In this document: positions 6,798 to 14,440 of the stretch, piece by piece
Position numbering within the stretch: the first letter of the stretch is position 1
Layout: every line of letters starts with the position of its first letter
From: a bacterium
Lineage (GTDB): Bacteria; Bacillota_I; Bacilli_A; RF39; UBA660
Direction of reading: 5' to 3'
DNA: 64,000 nt
Assembly: GCA_019423565.1 (NCBI GenBank)
Contig: JAHZBE010000007.1
Location: 1 to 64,000 of the forward strand
The notes under the pieces: model-generated
Seen by the model: only the letters and a program-made list of their open reading frames with translations
Databases searched by the model: none
Told to the model about the DNA's origin: nothing
Position numbers and translations under genes: made by a program

Positions 6798-7610
6798 ATG
6801 ATTGAAAAAGTAAATCCTGGTCATCCAGACAAGGTAGCAGACAGAATTGCAGGTGCAATAGTAGATCTTGCATACAAAAATAATGAAAATCCAAAAATAG
6901 CTGTTGAAGTTTTAATTGGTCATAATGAGTGTAATGTCATAATTGAAACTAATGTTGGTATAAAGAAAATTGATATAGTAAATATATTAGAAAGGATTAC
7001 AGGCAGTAATAAAATTAAATTAAATTTAAAAATAGTACCTCAAGATGAAAAACTTGCTAAAAATCAAAGTGAAAGAATCAAATGTGGAGATAATGGTATT
7101 TTCAAAGGTGTACCACTTAATAATCTAGAAAAACAAATAAGTAAACTAGCAAGAAAATTATATGATAATATTCCATATGATGGAAAATATATTCTTACAG
7201 AGGATCAATTAATAGTATGTCAATCTAATGCAACGAATGAAAAAATACAAAATATAATAAATGAAGTAATGGACACAACAAATCTAAAAATAATAATTAA
7301 TCCATTAGGAGAATGGGAAGGTGGCACAAATGTTGATACTGGTGCGACAAATAGAAAACTTGGTTCTGATATGGCTCAATCTGTAACGGGTGGAGGAATT
7401 CATGGTAAAGATCTATCAAAAGCAGACGTAAGTATAAATATTTATGCGTTTAAGAAAGCTCAAGAAACAGGTAAAGAAGTAGAACTATTCTGTGCAATTG
7501 GGGATGATATGATTGATGGAAAACCTTATAATGAAATTGTTGATGAAGCTAGAGAATATATTAATAACATTGGTGGATTTGAGAAGTTTGCTGAATGGGG
7601 TTTATATTAA
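6798..7610 (+). CDS. metK: Compact S-adenosylmethionine synthetase
   Basis: Makes S-adenosylmethionine from methionine and ATP. The chosen ATG has AAAAGGAGGA upstream and gives 270 residues, against 380-400 for normal MetK. Family motifs in order: HPDK (9-12), GDNG (97-100, usually GDQG), GG..VDTGATNRK (175-187, usually GGPxGDxGLTGRK) and GGGIHGKD (198-205, usually GGGAFSGKD). The stretch between GDNG and the GG motif is about 60 residues shorter than usual, and the C-terminus about 35 shorter. The S-box just upstream independently supports the call. It may be a minimal functional enzyme or a divergent paralogue; a standard metK elsewhere in the genome cannot be excluded. Confidence 0.85.
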   Translation: MIEKVNPGHPDKVADRIAGAIVDLAYKNNENPKIAVEVLIGHNECNVIIETNVGIKKIDIVNILERITGSNKIKLNLKIVPQDEKLAKNQSERIKCGDNGIFKGVPLNNLEKQISKLARKLYDNIPYDGKYILTEDQLIVCQSNATNEKIQNIINEVMDTTNLKIIINPLGEWEGGTNVDTGATNRKLGSDMAQSVTGGGIHGKDLSKADVSINIYAFKKAQETGKEVELFCAIGDDMIDGKPYNEIVDEAREYINNIGGFEKFAEWGLY

Positions 7611-7625
7611 ATAACGTTTAAAAAA

Positions 7626-7686
7626 TACAAAAAAACAGGATATGAAATGCACCCCTTAGGGTAGACATCAATATCCTGTTTTTTTA
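7626..7686. terminator. Bidirectional terminator between metK and tpiA
   Basis: AAAACAGGATAT (7632-7643) pairs with ATATCCTGTTTT (7671-7682), with A-run before and T-run after. It can end both metK on the plus strand and tpiA on the minus strand. The loop contains a second inner stem (ACCC with GGGT) that is unusually G/C-rich for this genome. Confidence 0.88.
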
Positions 7687-8400
7687 TGAACTTAAATTTA
7701 TTATATTTGCAAATTCTTTTTCATTTAATGATGATGATCCTACTAATATTGCATTTATTTCATCATTATTAACTATGTCAAATATATTATTCGAATTAAT
7801 ACTTCCTCCATAACCTAATGTTAGATTATTAAATTCTTCATCATATTTTTTACAAATTATATTTTTTATTAATTTTATTTTATCTATTATTTCATTTTTG
7901 TCTAATAAATTACCAGTGCCTATTGAGAATACTGGCTCATAAATAAATATTATATTATTTATACTTTCTTTTTTAATATCCTTTAATATCATATTTATTT
8001 CATTTTCTAATGACTCATTTGATCCAATGCACACAATAGGTTTTATATTATATTTTAACGCTAATATAAGTTTTTTATTTATTTCTTCTTCTGTCTCATT
8101 AAAATATAATCTTCTTTCATAGTGACCAAGTAATACATAATCTGTTTTTATAGATTTTAACATTTTTACTGATATTTCACCTGTATATGCTCCTTCTTCT
8201 CTGCTATACATATTTTGAGCACCAACATAAATATTAGTATCATTTACTATATTTGATGCATAAGGAATATCCACATATGAAACACATAATACAATTTCAT
8301 TATTACTTTTTATATCTTTTTTTAAATTTTCAATATATAAAACTACTTCATTTGGAAGTAAATTCATTTTAAAGTTTCCAATTATTATCTTTTTATTCAT
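7684..8400 (-). CDS. tpiA: Triosephosphate isomerase (divergent)
   Basis: Interconverts dihydroxyacetone phosphate and glyceraldehyde 3-phosphate. The 238 residues include GNFKMN (8-13, catalytic Lys), LGHYERR (catalytic His, about residue 91), YEPVFSIGTG (catalytic Glu, about residue 154) and GYGGSI with VGSSSL phosphate-binding loops. Two usually conserved Trp are Phe (GNWKMN, EPVWAIGTG). It lies 10 bases downstream of gpsA in the same direction, linking triose phosphate to glycerol-3-phosphate. The divergence leaves open that a canonical tpiA lies in a glycolytic operon elsewhere. Confidence 0.92.
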   Translation of the reverse strand: MNKKIIIGNFKMNLLPNEVVLYIENLKKDIKSNNEIVLCVSYVDIPYASNIVNDTNIYVGAQNMYSREEGAYTGEISVKMLKSIKTDYVLLGHYERRLYFNETEEEINKKLILALKYNIKPIVCIGSNESLENEINMILKDIKKESINNIIFIYEPVFSIGTGNLLDKNEIIDKIKLIKNIICKKYDEEFNNLTLGYGGSINSNNIFDIVNNDEINAILVGSSSLNEKEFANIINLSS

Positions 8401-8410
8401 AATTACCTCT

Positions 8411-9373
8411 TTAGTTTAATACTGCGTCTATTATAGATTCTTTATTCTTCTCACTATAAATAATATCATAAAGTGTATTTATTATTTTAGTGTTAATATT
8501 ATATTTTTGTGATATATCACGTGTTATTTTTAAGGCATCAAGTCCTTCAATAACCATGCCTATTTCTTCTTTTATTTCATCTATTTTTTTACCTTGTGAT
8601 AAAAGAATTCCACATCTATTATTTCTACTTTCATTACTTAAACAAGTTGTTAATAAGTCTCCAAGACTTGATAAACCATAAAATGTTTCTTCTTTAGCAC
8701 CCAATTTTAGTCCTATTTCTTTTATTTCTTCTAGTCCCTTTGTAATAAGAATAGCGTTCATATTATTTCCTAAATTAAGACCATTAACTAATCCTGATGC
8801 GATTGATATAATATTTTTTAATGTTCCACCTAATTCTGTACCTATTACATCATCACTTAATTCTATTTTAAATTTATCTGTTTCAAAATTATTTTTTATT
8901 TCATTGTTATAATCACTATTATTAGATGCGAATACAACCTTTAATCCCATATCATTTATTACTTCTTTTGCTATACTTGGTCCAGAGATTACTCCAATAT
9001 ATTTTAAATCTAACTCTTCTTTTACAATATCTATTAAAAATTTATTAGTTTCTATTTCCATACCCTTTGATGCGATTATTATTTTTTGATTTGTAACATA
9101 TTTTTTTATATTTTGACATGTGTTTCTAATTACACTTGATGGAGTTACTAAAATTAAATATTCTGAATCAACTATTACATCTTCATAATTTGTATGGCAT
9201 ACTATTCTTTCATCTAGTTTTGAATTATCAATAAACATACATCTATGTTCATTATTTATTACATTTGCTTCTTCCTTTTTAAAGGACCATATTTTTACAT
9301 TATGATTTTTTATTAATACGTTTGCGAGTGCGCATCCAAAGTTACCACTACCTATTATTCCTATATTCTTCAT
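8411..9373 (-). CDS. gpsA: NAD(P)-dependent glycerol-3-phosphate dehydrogenase
   Basis: Reduces dihydroxyacetone phosphate to sn-glycerol-3-phosphate for membrane lipid synthesis. The 320 residues begin with the Rossmann motif GIIGSGNFGCALA (5-17). ASKGME, SGPSIAKE, the catalytic-lysine LGGTLKNIISIASG region and the GLSSLGDLLTTC substrate loop follow. It sits in a minus-strand run mnmE-gpsA-tpiA with gaps of 6 and 10 bases, so the three are probably cotranscribed. Confidence 0.96.
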   Translation of the reverse strand: MKNIGIIGSGNFGCALANVLIKNHNVKIWSFKKEEANVINNEHRCMFIDNSKLDERIVCHTNYEDVIVDSEYLILVTPSSVIRNTCQNIKKYVTNQKIIIASKGMEIETNKFLIDIVKEELDLKYIGVISGPSIAKEVINDMGLKVVFASNNSDYNNEIKNNFETDKFKIELSDDVIGTELGGTLKNIISIASGLVNGLNLGNNMNAILITKGLEEIKEIGLKLGAKEETFYGLSSLGDLLTTCLSNESRNNRCGILLSQGKKIDEIKEEIGMVIEGLDALKITRDISQKYNINTKIINTLYDIIYSEKNKESIIDAVLN

Positions 9374-9379
9374 TATTTC

Positions 9380-10732
9380 CTACTTTCCTAAACAAAAGTT
9401 ACTAAATAATGTATCTATTAATTTATCATCATAACTCTCGCCTATTATTTCTCCAAGTATTTCACAAATTTCTTTTATATCTATTTCAAGTAAATCAATT
9501 GGTACATCATTATTTAAAGCATCCTCTAAATTTTTCGATATTTCTACTGCTTTCTTTACAAGTGATATTTGTCTTGAATTTGATAAATAAGTAAAATCTC
9601 CTAAATTAATTTCTTCTAGATTAAAAATATCATTTATTTCATTTTTTAAGTTTTCAATACCACTATTTTTTAATGCTGAAACTTTTACTATTCTTTCATT
9701 TTTTAAATTACTAATATCTAAATTATTTTCTAAATCTATTTTATTTATTACTATTATTCTCTTTTTTTCTTTTGTATATTCAAGTAATTTTTTATCTTCA
9801 TCAGTTAATTTTTCATTATTATTAAATACAAGTATTATTAAATCTGCATCATTTACTAAACTTAATGATTTTTCTACACCTATTTTTTCTACTATATCTT
9901 CTGTTTCTCTTACACCTGCAGTATCTATTATATTAAGTAAAATTCCATTTACTCTTATCTGACCTTCTACTATATCTCTTGTTGTACCCGCAACGCTAGT
10001 TACTATTGCTTTATCTTCTTCTATAAGTTTATTTAATATAGAACTTTTACCAACATTTGGTCTACCTAAAATCAATGTATTTATTCCGTCTTTTATAAGT
10101 TTTCCATTTTCTGATTCATTTAATAGTTTTGTTAATTCATTATTTATATATTTAGACATTTCCTCTATTTTTTCTTTTGTTACAATTTCAATATCTTCAT
10201 ATTCTGGATAATCTATATTAACTTCAATATTTGCATTTACTTTTACTAAATTGTCTATTATATTTTTTACTAGTTTTGATATTTTTCCTTCCATTCCACT
10301 TATTGCTAGTTTTCTAGATGTTTCTGTTTTTGATTCTATTAAATCCATTATACTTTCTGCTTCTACTAAATCAATTCTCCCATTTAAAAAGGCTCTTTTT
10401 GTAAATTCTCCTGGTTCTGCGAGTCTTGCACCTTCTAAAAGTAATATTTCTAGTACTTTATTTGTTACAGCAACACCACCATGTGAATTTATTTCAACTA
10501 TATCCTCTTTTGTAAATGTTTTTGGTGATTTCATTATACTTACCATTACTTCATCTATTATTTCACCATTATAAACTATGTGTCCATAATTTATAGTATG
10601 GGATTCTTTTTTAGTTAAATCTTTATCAAATATCTTATTAACAATATCTATTGCTTCATCTCCACTAACTCTTATTATTGAAATTGCTCCTACACCTAAC
10701 GCTGTTGATATTGCACATATTGTATCGTTCAT
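9380..10732 (-). CDS. mnmE: tRNA modification GTPase MnmE
   Basis: Works with MnmG in 5-carboxymethylaminomethylation of U34. The 450 residues show the N-terminal folate-binding domain (1-120), the helical domain, an inserted G domain with GRPNVGKSS (near 220), DTAG and NKID, and the C-terminal FCLGK, equivalent to the catalytic-cysteine FC(I/L)GK. It begins the mnmE-gpsA-tpiA run. mnmE just downstream of the rpmH-rnpA-yidC-khpB block is standard near Firmicutes origins; here one orphan gene intervenes. Confidence 0.97.
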   Translation of the reverse strand: MNDTICAISTALGVGAISIIRVSGDEAIDIVNKIFDKDLTKKESHTINYGHIVYNGEIIDEVMVSIMKSPKTFTKEDIVEINSHGGVAVTNKVLEILLLEGARLAEPGEFTKRAFLNGRIDLVEAESIMDLIESKTETSRKLAISGMEGKISKLVKNIIDNLVKVNANIEVNIDYPEYEDIEIVTKEKIEEMSKYINNELTKLLNESENGKLIKDGINTLILGRPNVGKSSILNKLIEEDKAIVTSVAGTTRDIVEGQIRVNGILLNIIDTAGVRETEDIVEKIGVEKSLSLVNDADLIILVFNNNEKLTDEDKKLLEYTKEKKRIIVINKIDLENNLDISNLKNERIVKVSALKNSGIENLKNEINDIFNLEEINLGDFTYLSNSRQISLVKKAVEISKNLEDALNNDVPIDLLEIDIKEICEILGEIIGESYDDKLIDTLFSNFCLGK

Positions 10733-10764
10733 AAAAAATCACTTCCTTTTTTTATTATAACATA

Positions 10765-10789
10765 ATAAAAACTTCAAATACGAAGTTTT
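10765..10789 (-). terminator. Intrinsic terminator of the 10792-11517 gene
   Basis: AAAACTTC pairs with GAAGTTTT and is followed by T-rich sequence on the minus strand, just after the stop codon. Confidence 0.75.
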
Positions 10790-10791
10790 CA

Positions 10792-11517
10792 TTAAAAGTA
10801 TTCTGGATATACAGATTTATGACATAATGTCATTGCTTTTTTTGCATCTCTAACAACTTTTACATCTTTATCACAATATTCACTAAGCCTTTGTCTTAAC
10901 ATTTCTAAAAATGGTATTATCGATTCTCCATTTTCTGCTTCTTTGTATAACTCACTTAGCTCTTTTGATGTAAACACAAATTTATAAAATCTGTCTTTTA
11001 CTAAAAATTCTAATAAGCTATAATTAAATAATTTAATATTACCTCTATATAATTTTTTACTATCTTTATCAACAAATTCATAATCACAAGTATCAATTAT
11101 ATGAAATACTCCATTTTTATATAAAATATTAAATAATATGTCATAAGTTAATATTCCTTTGTCAGACAATTTATGTGTATCTTTTTCTACTACCTCTGAA
11201 CCACCTATTAATTTATCAAATCTTATAGTATCTCTTGGAACTTCAATAAGATTTTTACCACTTGAATATCTTGTTATATATCCCATTATTTCATTATTTA
11301 TATACAATATTTTATATGGAAATAGATACGTTTTATTTTTTATATCTTTAAACATTAATATTTGTTCTTCGTTTAAACTTACATATGGTCCATCTAAATA
11401 TTTCATAGTTTCTTTATTATTTAGTCTTTTACACGTACCCTCAGATGATCCTCCTAAATATTCTAATTTATTCCATAATTTATTAAATTCTTCTTTAGTA
11501 AAATAAATGTTATCCAT
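10792..11517 (-). CDS. Hypothetical protein, possible degenerate kinase-like fold
   Basis: 241 residues from the ATG with an AAGGGGGAAG ribosome site; an upstream in-frame extension lacks one. I do not recognise a family with confidence. An N-terminal LEYLGGSSEGTCKRL stretch resembles a glycine-rich nucleotide loop, a NNEIMGYITRY segment sits where a kinase hinge would, and FHIIDTCDYEF is placed like a degenerate metal-binding loop. There is no HRD-type catalytic loop. It has its own TTGACA/TAATAT promoter inside the end of khpB and its own terminator, so it is a monocistronic insertion into an otherwise conserved operon. Confidence 0.5.
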   Translation of the reverse strand: MDNIYFTKEEFNKLWNKLEYLGGSSEGTCKRLNNKETMKYLDGPYVSLNEEQILMFKDIKNKTYLFPYKILYINNEIMGYITRYSSGKNLIEVPRDTIRFDKLIGGSEVVEKDTHKLSDKGILTYDILFNILYKNGVFHIIDTCDYEFVDKDSKKLYRGNIKLFNYSLLEFLVKDRFYKFVFTSKELSELYKEAENGESIIPFLEMLRQRLSEYCDKDVKVVRDAKKAMTLCHKSVYPEYF

Positions 11518-11542
11518 AAATACTTCCCCCTTTTGAGCGAAT

Positions 11543-11571
11543 ATATTAACATTTTTAATATGTATTGTCAA
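11543..11571 (-). promoter_or_regulatory. Promoter of the kinase-like orphan
   Basis: A consensus TTGACA and TAATAT with a 17-base spacer on the minus strand, between the khpB stop codon and the orphan's ribosome site. Confidence 0.75.
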
Positions 11572-11581
11572 AAAAAGAAAC

Positions 11582-12190
11582 CTATTTAGATGGTTTAATA
11601 ACAACACATCTATTAGGTTCTTCTCCTTCACTTTCAGTTTTTACATCTTTATAATTACTTAAAATATCGTGAACTAAATGTCTTTCATATGAATTCATTG
11701 AATCCATTTTAATTTCTATTCCTGTTTGAACTACTTCTTTAGCAAGTTTTTTTGCCATATATTCAATGCTTTTTTGTTTTTTTTCTTTATAGTTTGATGC
11801 ATCTAATAAAATATTTACATGAATGCCAGTTTTAGCATATATTGATTGATGAAGTATATTTTGAATTGACATTAATGTTCTTCCATTTTTACCTATCAAT
11901 ATTGGATTATTATCTGAATATAATTTAATTAGTATATTATTCTCTCCTCTTTTTGTTTCAAGTTTAACATCTAATCCCATAGCATTTAATAAATCTGTAA
12001 CAAATTTCTTTGAATATTCTAAAACATCAGTTTTAAGAATTGCTTTAATTGTTACTTTTTTCTTTTTTAATAATCCTACTGTTTCTTCCTTTGTTACATA
12101 TAAGATTTCATCTTCTTTAACACCTAGTTCATTAAGCATTTTAAGTATTAATTCTTCTTCATTTTTTCCTTCATATAAATATTCTTTCAT
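11582..12190 (-). CDS. khpB: RNA-binding protein KhpB (Jag/EloR)
   Basis: RNA-binding regulator of cell elongation and division that partners with KhpA. The 202 residues show the Jag N-terminal domain (1-50; Lys-rich GLLKKKKVTI), a KH domain with the IGKNGRTL loop near 118-125, and a C-terminal R3H domain with SYERHLVHDIL near 167-177. It lies directly downstream of yidC with a one-base gap, as in most Firmicutes origin regions. A weak hairpin plus T-run follows its stop. Confidence 0.95.
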   Translation of the reverse strand: MKEYLYEGKNEEELILKMLNELGVKEDEILYVTKEETVGLLKKKKVTIKAILKTDVLEYSKKFVTDLLNAMGLDVKLETKRGENNILIKLYSDNNPILIGKNGRTLMSIQNILHQSIYAKTGIHVNILLDASNYKEKKQKSIEYMAKKLAKEVVQTGIEIKMDSMNSYERHLVHDILSNYKDVKTESEGEEPNRCVVIKPSK

Positions 12191-12191
12191 A

Positions 12192-13145
12192 TTACTTTAC
12201 CTCTTTCTTTTTACTTGTTTTAATAACTATTAAGTTTTGAACAATAGTAAATAATGTTGATGCAATCCAATATAATGATAATGCTACTGAGAAATTAAGT
12301 GACATTATTACAATCATTACAAGCATGAAATTCATCATTGTATTTGGATTAATATCATTTGTTTGAGGTGTTGGCGCTGTTGTATTTAATTTTTGAGAAA
12401 TAAATGTTGTCGCACCAATTAATATAACTATTATTGCATATTCAATATGACCTGATGTAATTGCTTTAAATGGTGTTGTTCCAAGTATAAGACCAAATAA
12501 GTTTTCTTCAAATATAACTGGTACTCTATTTATTGCTTCTAAGAAACCAAATAATAATGGTATTTGAATAAATGCAAATAAACAACTTGAGAATGGATTT
12601 ATATCATATTTCTTATATAATGCCATTGTCTCCATTGATTTTTTAGTCATTGAATCTTGATCTGTTTTATTTTCATATTTTTTATTTATTCTATCCATTT
12701 CTGGTTGCATCTTCTTCATATTTTCTGATTGCACAGCAGTTTTTTTAGTAAATGGCGCAAGTATTAATCTTATTATTATTGATAAAATTATAAGTGCGAT
12801 ACCATAACTTTTTACTAAACTACCAATTTTTAATGTTAACCAAGCAAGTGGTTTAACTACTAAAGTTTCCCATAAATTATTGTAATTTGCATCACTTGGT
12901 TTAAATTTATCACAATCTGGTAACTTAGATATATCAATTTGTTTTTTATATTTATTATATTCTTTTACTAATCCCTCATTTGTTGGTTTACATAATATAT
13001 TTTCATTTAAAGTTATTTTAACTTTTTCATCTTCATAATTTACAACCTTTTTAGTTTTTGGATCTTTTAGTGTTGTTGTACAACCAGTTATTATAAATAT
13101 TGATAGTACTACAACTAATATTTTCATTATCTTGCTTTTTTTCAT
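12192..13145 (-). CDS. yidC: Membrane protein insertase YidC (lipoprotein-type)
   Basis: Inserts proteins into the membrane alone or with SecYEG. The 317 residues begin with a lipoprotein signal (hydrophobic stretch then ITGCTTT, Cys22). There follows an extracytoplasmic segment and five membrane spans of the OxaA core, including LAPFTKKTAVQSENMKKMQPE in the cytoplasmic loop. The end is Lys-rich. It stands between rnpA and khpB. A sporulation-dedicated second YidC (SpoIIIJ/YqjG pair) may exist elsewhere. Confidence 0.96.
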   Translation of the reverse strand: MKKSKIMKILVVVLSIFIITGCTTTLKDPKTKKVVNYEDEKVKITLNENILCKPTNEGLVKEYNKYKKQIDISKLPDCDKFKPSDANYNNLWETLVVKPLAWLTLKIGSLVKSYGIALIILSIIIRLILAPFTKKTAVQSENMKKMQPEMDRINKKYENKTDQDSMTKKSMETMALYKKYDINPFSSCLFAFIQIPLLFGFLEAINRVPVIFEENLFGLILGTTPFKAITSGHIEYAIIVILIGATTFISQKLNTTAPTPQTNDINPNTMMNFMLVMIVIMSLNFSVALSLYWIASTLFTIVQNLIVIKTSKKKEVK

Positions 13146-13154
13146 AAGTTTCTC

Positions 13155-13484
13155 CTAATCTGTTACTTTCTTTAATAGATCCATTAAATTTTTCTTAATT
13201 TCACTATATTTTATTTCATTAATTTCTTTCTTTATTATTATAACATAATCAGTATTAGAATTAAATACTAAATTGCTTTTATCTATAACATCTTTTACTT
13301 GTCTTTTTACTTTATTTCTAGTTACAGCATTTCCTATTTTTTTAGATACACATACAGCGAATCTATATTTTCCAACATTATTTTCATTAAAATAAACATT
13401 AAAATATCTATTTCTATAGCTTTTTTTTGAATCTAATACTTTACTTATATCAAAATTTTTCTTTATTATATTAGTTTTTTTCAT
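13155..13484 (-). CDS. rnpA: Ribonuclease P protein component
   Basis: Protein subunit of RNase P, which matures tRNA 5' ends. 109 residues from an ATG with AGGTG seven bases upstream; an in-frame GTG three codons earlier has no ribosome site. The conserved basic block appears as AVCVSKKIGNAVTRNKVKRQVKD. It follows rpmH, with an attenuator-like hairpin between the two. Confidence 0.95.
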   Translation of the reverse strand: MKKTNIIKKNFDISKVLDSKKSYRNRYFNVYFNENNVGKYRFAVCVSKKIGNAVTRNKVKRQVKDVIDKSNLVFNSNTDYVIIIKKEINEIKYSEIKKNLMDLLKKVTD

Positions 13485-13501
13485 TTTTTTCACCTACTTA
13501 C

Positions 13502-13526
13502 AAAAAAAACCACTAATAAAAAGTGG
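13502..13526 (-). terminator. Attenuator hairpin between rpmH and rnpA
   Basis: CCACT pairs with AGTGG around an A/T loop and is followed on the minus strand by eight T. It would end a share of transcripts after rpmH and set the L34 to RnpA ratio. Confidence 0.75.
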
Positions 13527-13528
13527 AA

Positions 13529-13651
13529 TTATTTAGATAAAGTTTTGCGTCCTTTTTTTCTTCTATTATTTAATACCTTACCTTTTACTCTAGAAAAAAA
13601 TCCATGTTTTTTTGCTTTTTTTCTATTATTAGGTTGAAAAGTTCTTTTCAT
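13529..13651 (-). CDS. rpmH: 50S ribosomal protein L34
   Basis: Ribosomal protein L34. The 40-residue ORF reads [18 protein letters not shown] then a basic tail ending GRKTLSK. It is four residues shorter than the usual 44, lacking part of the RMxTKNGR loop. A GGAGGTG ribosome site and a consensus promoter lie upstream. It leads the rnpA-yidC-khpB block. Confidence 0.95.
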   Translation of the reverse strand: MKRTFQPNNRKKAKKHGFFSRVKGKVLNNRRKKGRKTLSK

Positions 13652-13682
13652 TTTTGCACCTCCAAGTTCATAAAACATTACA

Positions 13683-13711
13683 ATTATATACATTTTTTCT
13701 TATAAAGTCAA
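13683..13711 (-). promoter_or_regulatory. Promoter of rpmH
   Basis: TTGACT and TATAAT with a 17-base spacer on the minus strand, with the -10 about 31 bases upstream of the rpmH start. Confidence 0.85.
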
Positions 13712-13737
13712 ACATTTTTTCTCTTTTTGTAATTTTT

Positions 13738-14316
13738 TTATGAATATTTTAACTCTTTTATAAGTTCATCAGTTATTGTATCACATACTTTTTCTTCTTT
13801 TAATATTATTTCTTTTGCCCTTCCAATAGTACATAAATCACTAAAAAATAAAAAATCTTCTTCATCAGTAATACGATATAAACTTGAATCAATATAATTT
13901 CTTAAATAACCTAATCTATCATATCTTTTATTTATATTTCCATTTATATCATAAAAACTATTACCAACTTTTACTATAGCATGAGCCCCATTTAAATGTG
14001 TAGTATATATTTGAGCCTGTTCTTTTAGTATTTCTTCTACTAATTGCTTTAATACTAAAGCAAAATAATAACAAAATCCCTCTGTAAATGTTTCGGAAGC
14101 AGTTCCACCAGTCATTTCTTCAAATTTATCCACAAAAACTGTTATTATTTTTTCAACATTTTGATTTAACTTTTGGCTTTTATTTTCTTCTTTAAAATTT
14201 ATACATTTTTTCATTTCTATAATTATATCTTCAATTTTATTATTTGATTCACCATTTTTAATTCTATTTATCTCATCTTTTAAGCTTTTATATTTTTCTA
14301 GATTAAGTATAACCAT
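13738..14316 (-). CDS. Hypothetical protein with a possible Cys-His-Asp triad
   Basis: 192 residues, no family recognised. It has a charged helical N-terminus (1-70), then EGFCYYFALVLKQ, HAIVKVGNSFYDINGN and a helical end. The order Cys (FCYYFA), His (HAIVKV) and Asp (YDINGN) is that of papain-fold and transglutaminase-like proteins, where the Cys starts a helix and the His and Asp lie on adjacent strands. No signal peptide or membrane span. It reads leftward, away from murE, and precedes the rpmH promoter. Confidence 0.55.
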   Translation of the reverse strand: MVILNLEKYKSLKDEINRIKNGESNNKIEDIIIEMKKCINFKEENKSQKLNQNVEKIITVFVDKFEEMTGGTASETFTEGFCYYFALVLKQLVEEILKEQAQIYTTHLNGAHAIVKVGNSFYDINGNINKRYDRLGYLRNYIDSSLYRITDEEDFLFFSDLCTIGRAKEIILKEEKVCDTITDELIKELKYS

Positions 14317-14387
14317 TTTCCCACTTCCCTGTATAATTTTAACATATTTTATTTATTTTTTTACATTTTTTATATAACTTTTTAATA

Positions 14388-14415
14388 TAAATCGTTATTA
14401 ATTTTAAATCGTTAT
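14388..14415 (+). repeat. Direct repeat TAAATCGTTAT at the murE promoter
   Basis: The 11-mer occurs at 14388-14398 and 14405-14415, 17 bases apart start to start. The copies cover the -35 and the spacer of the murE promoter. The arrangement suggests a regulator site; no cognate factor is known. Confidence 0.5.
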
Positions 14416-14423
14416 GATATAAT
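14395..14423 (+). promoter_or_regulatory. Extended -10 promoter of murE
   Basis: TGATATAAT (TG one base before a perfect -10) with a weak TTATTA 17 bases upstream. The transcript would start within about 10 bases of the ribosome site. Confidence 0.65.
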
Positions 14424-14440
14424 TAATTAGAGGTGATTTG

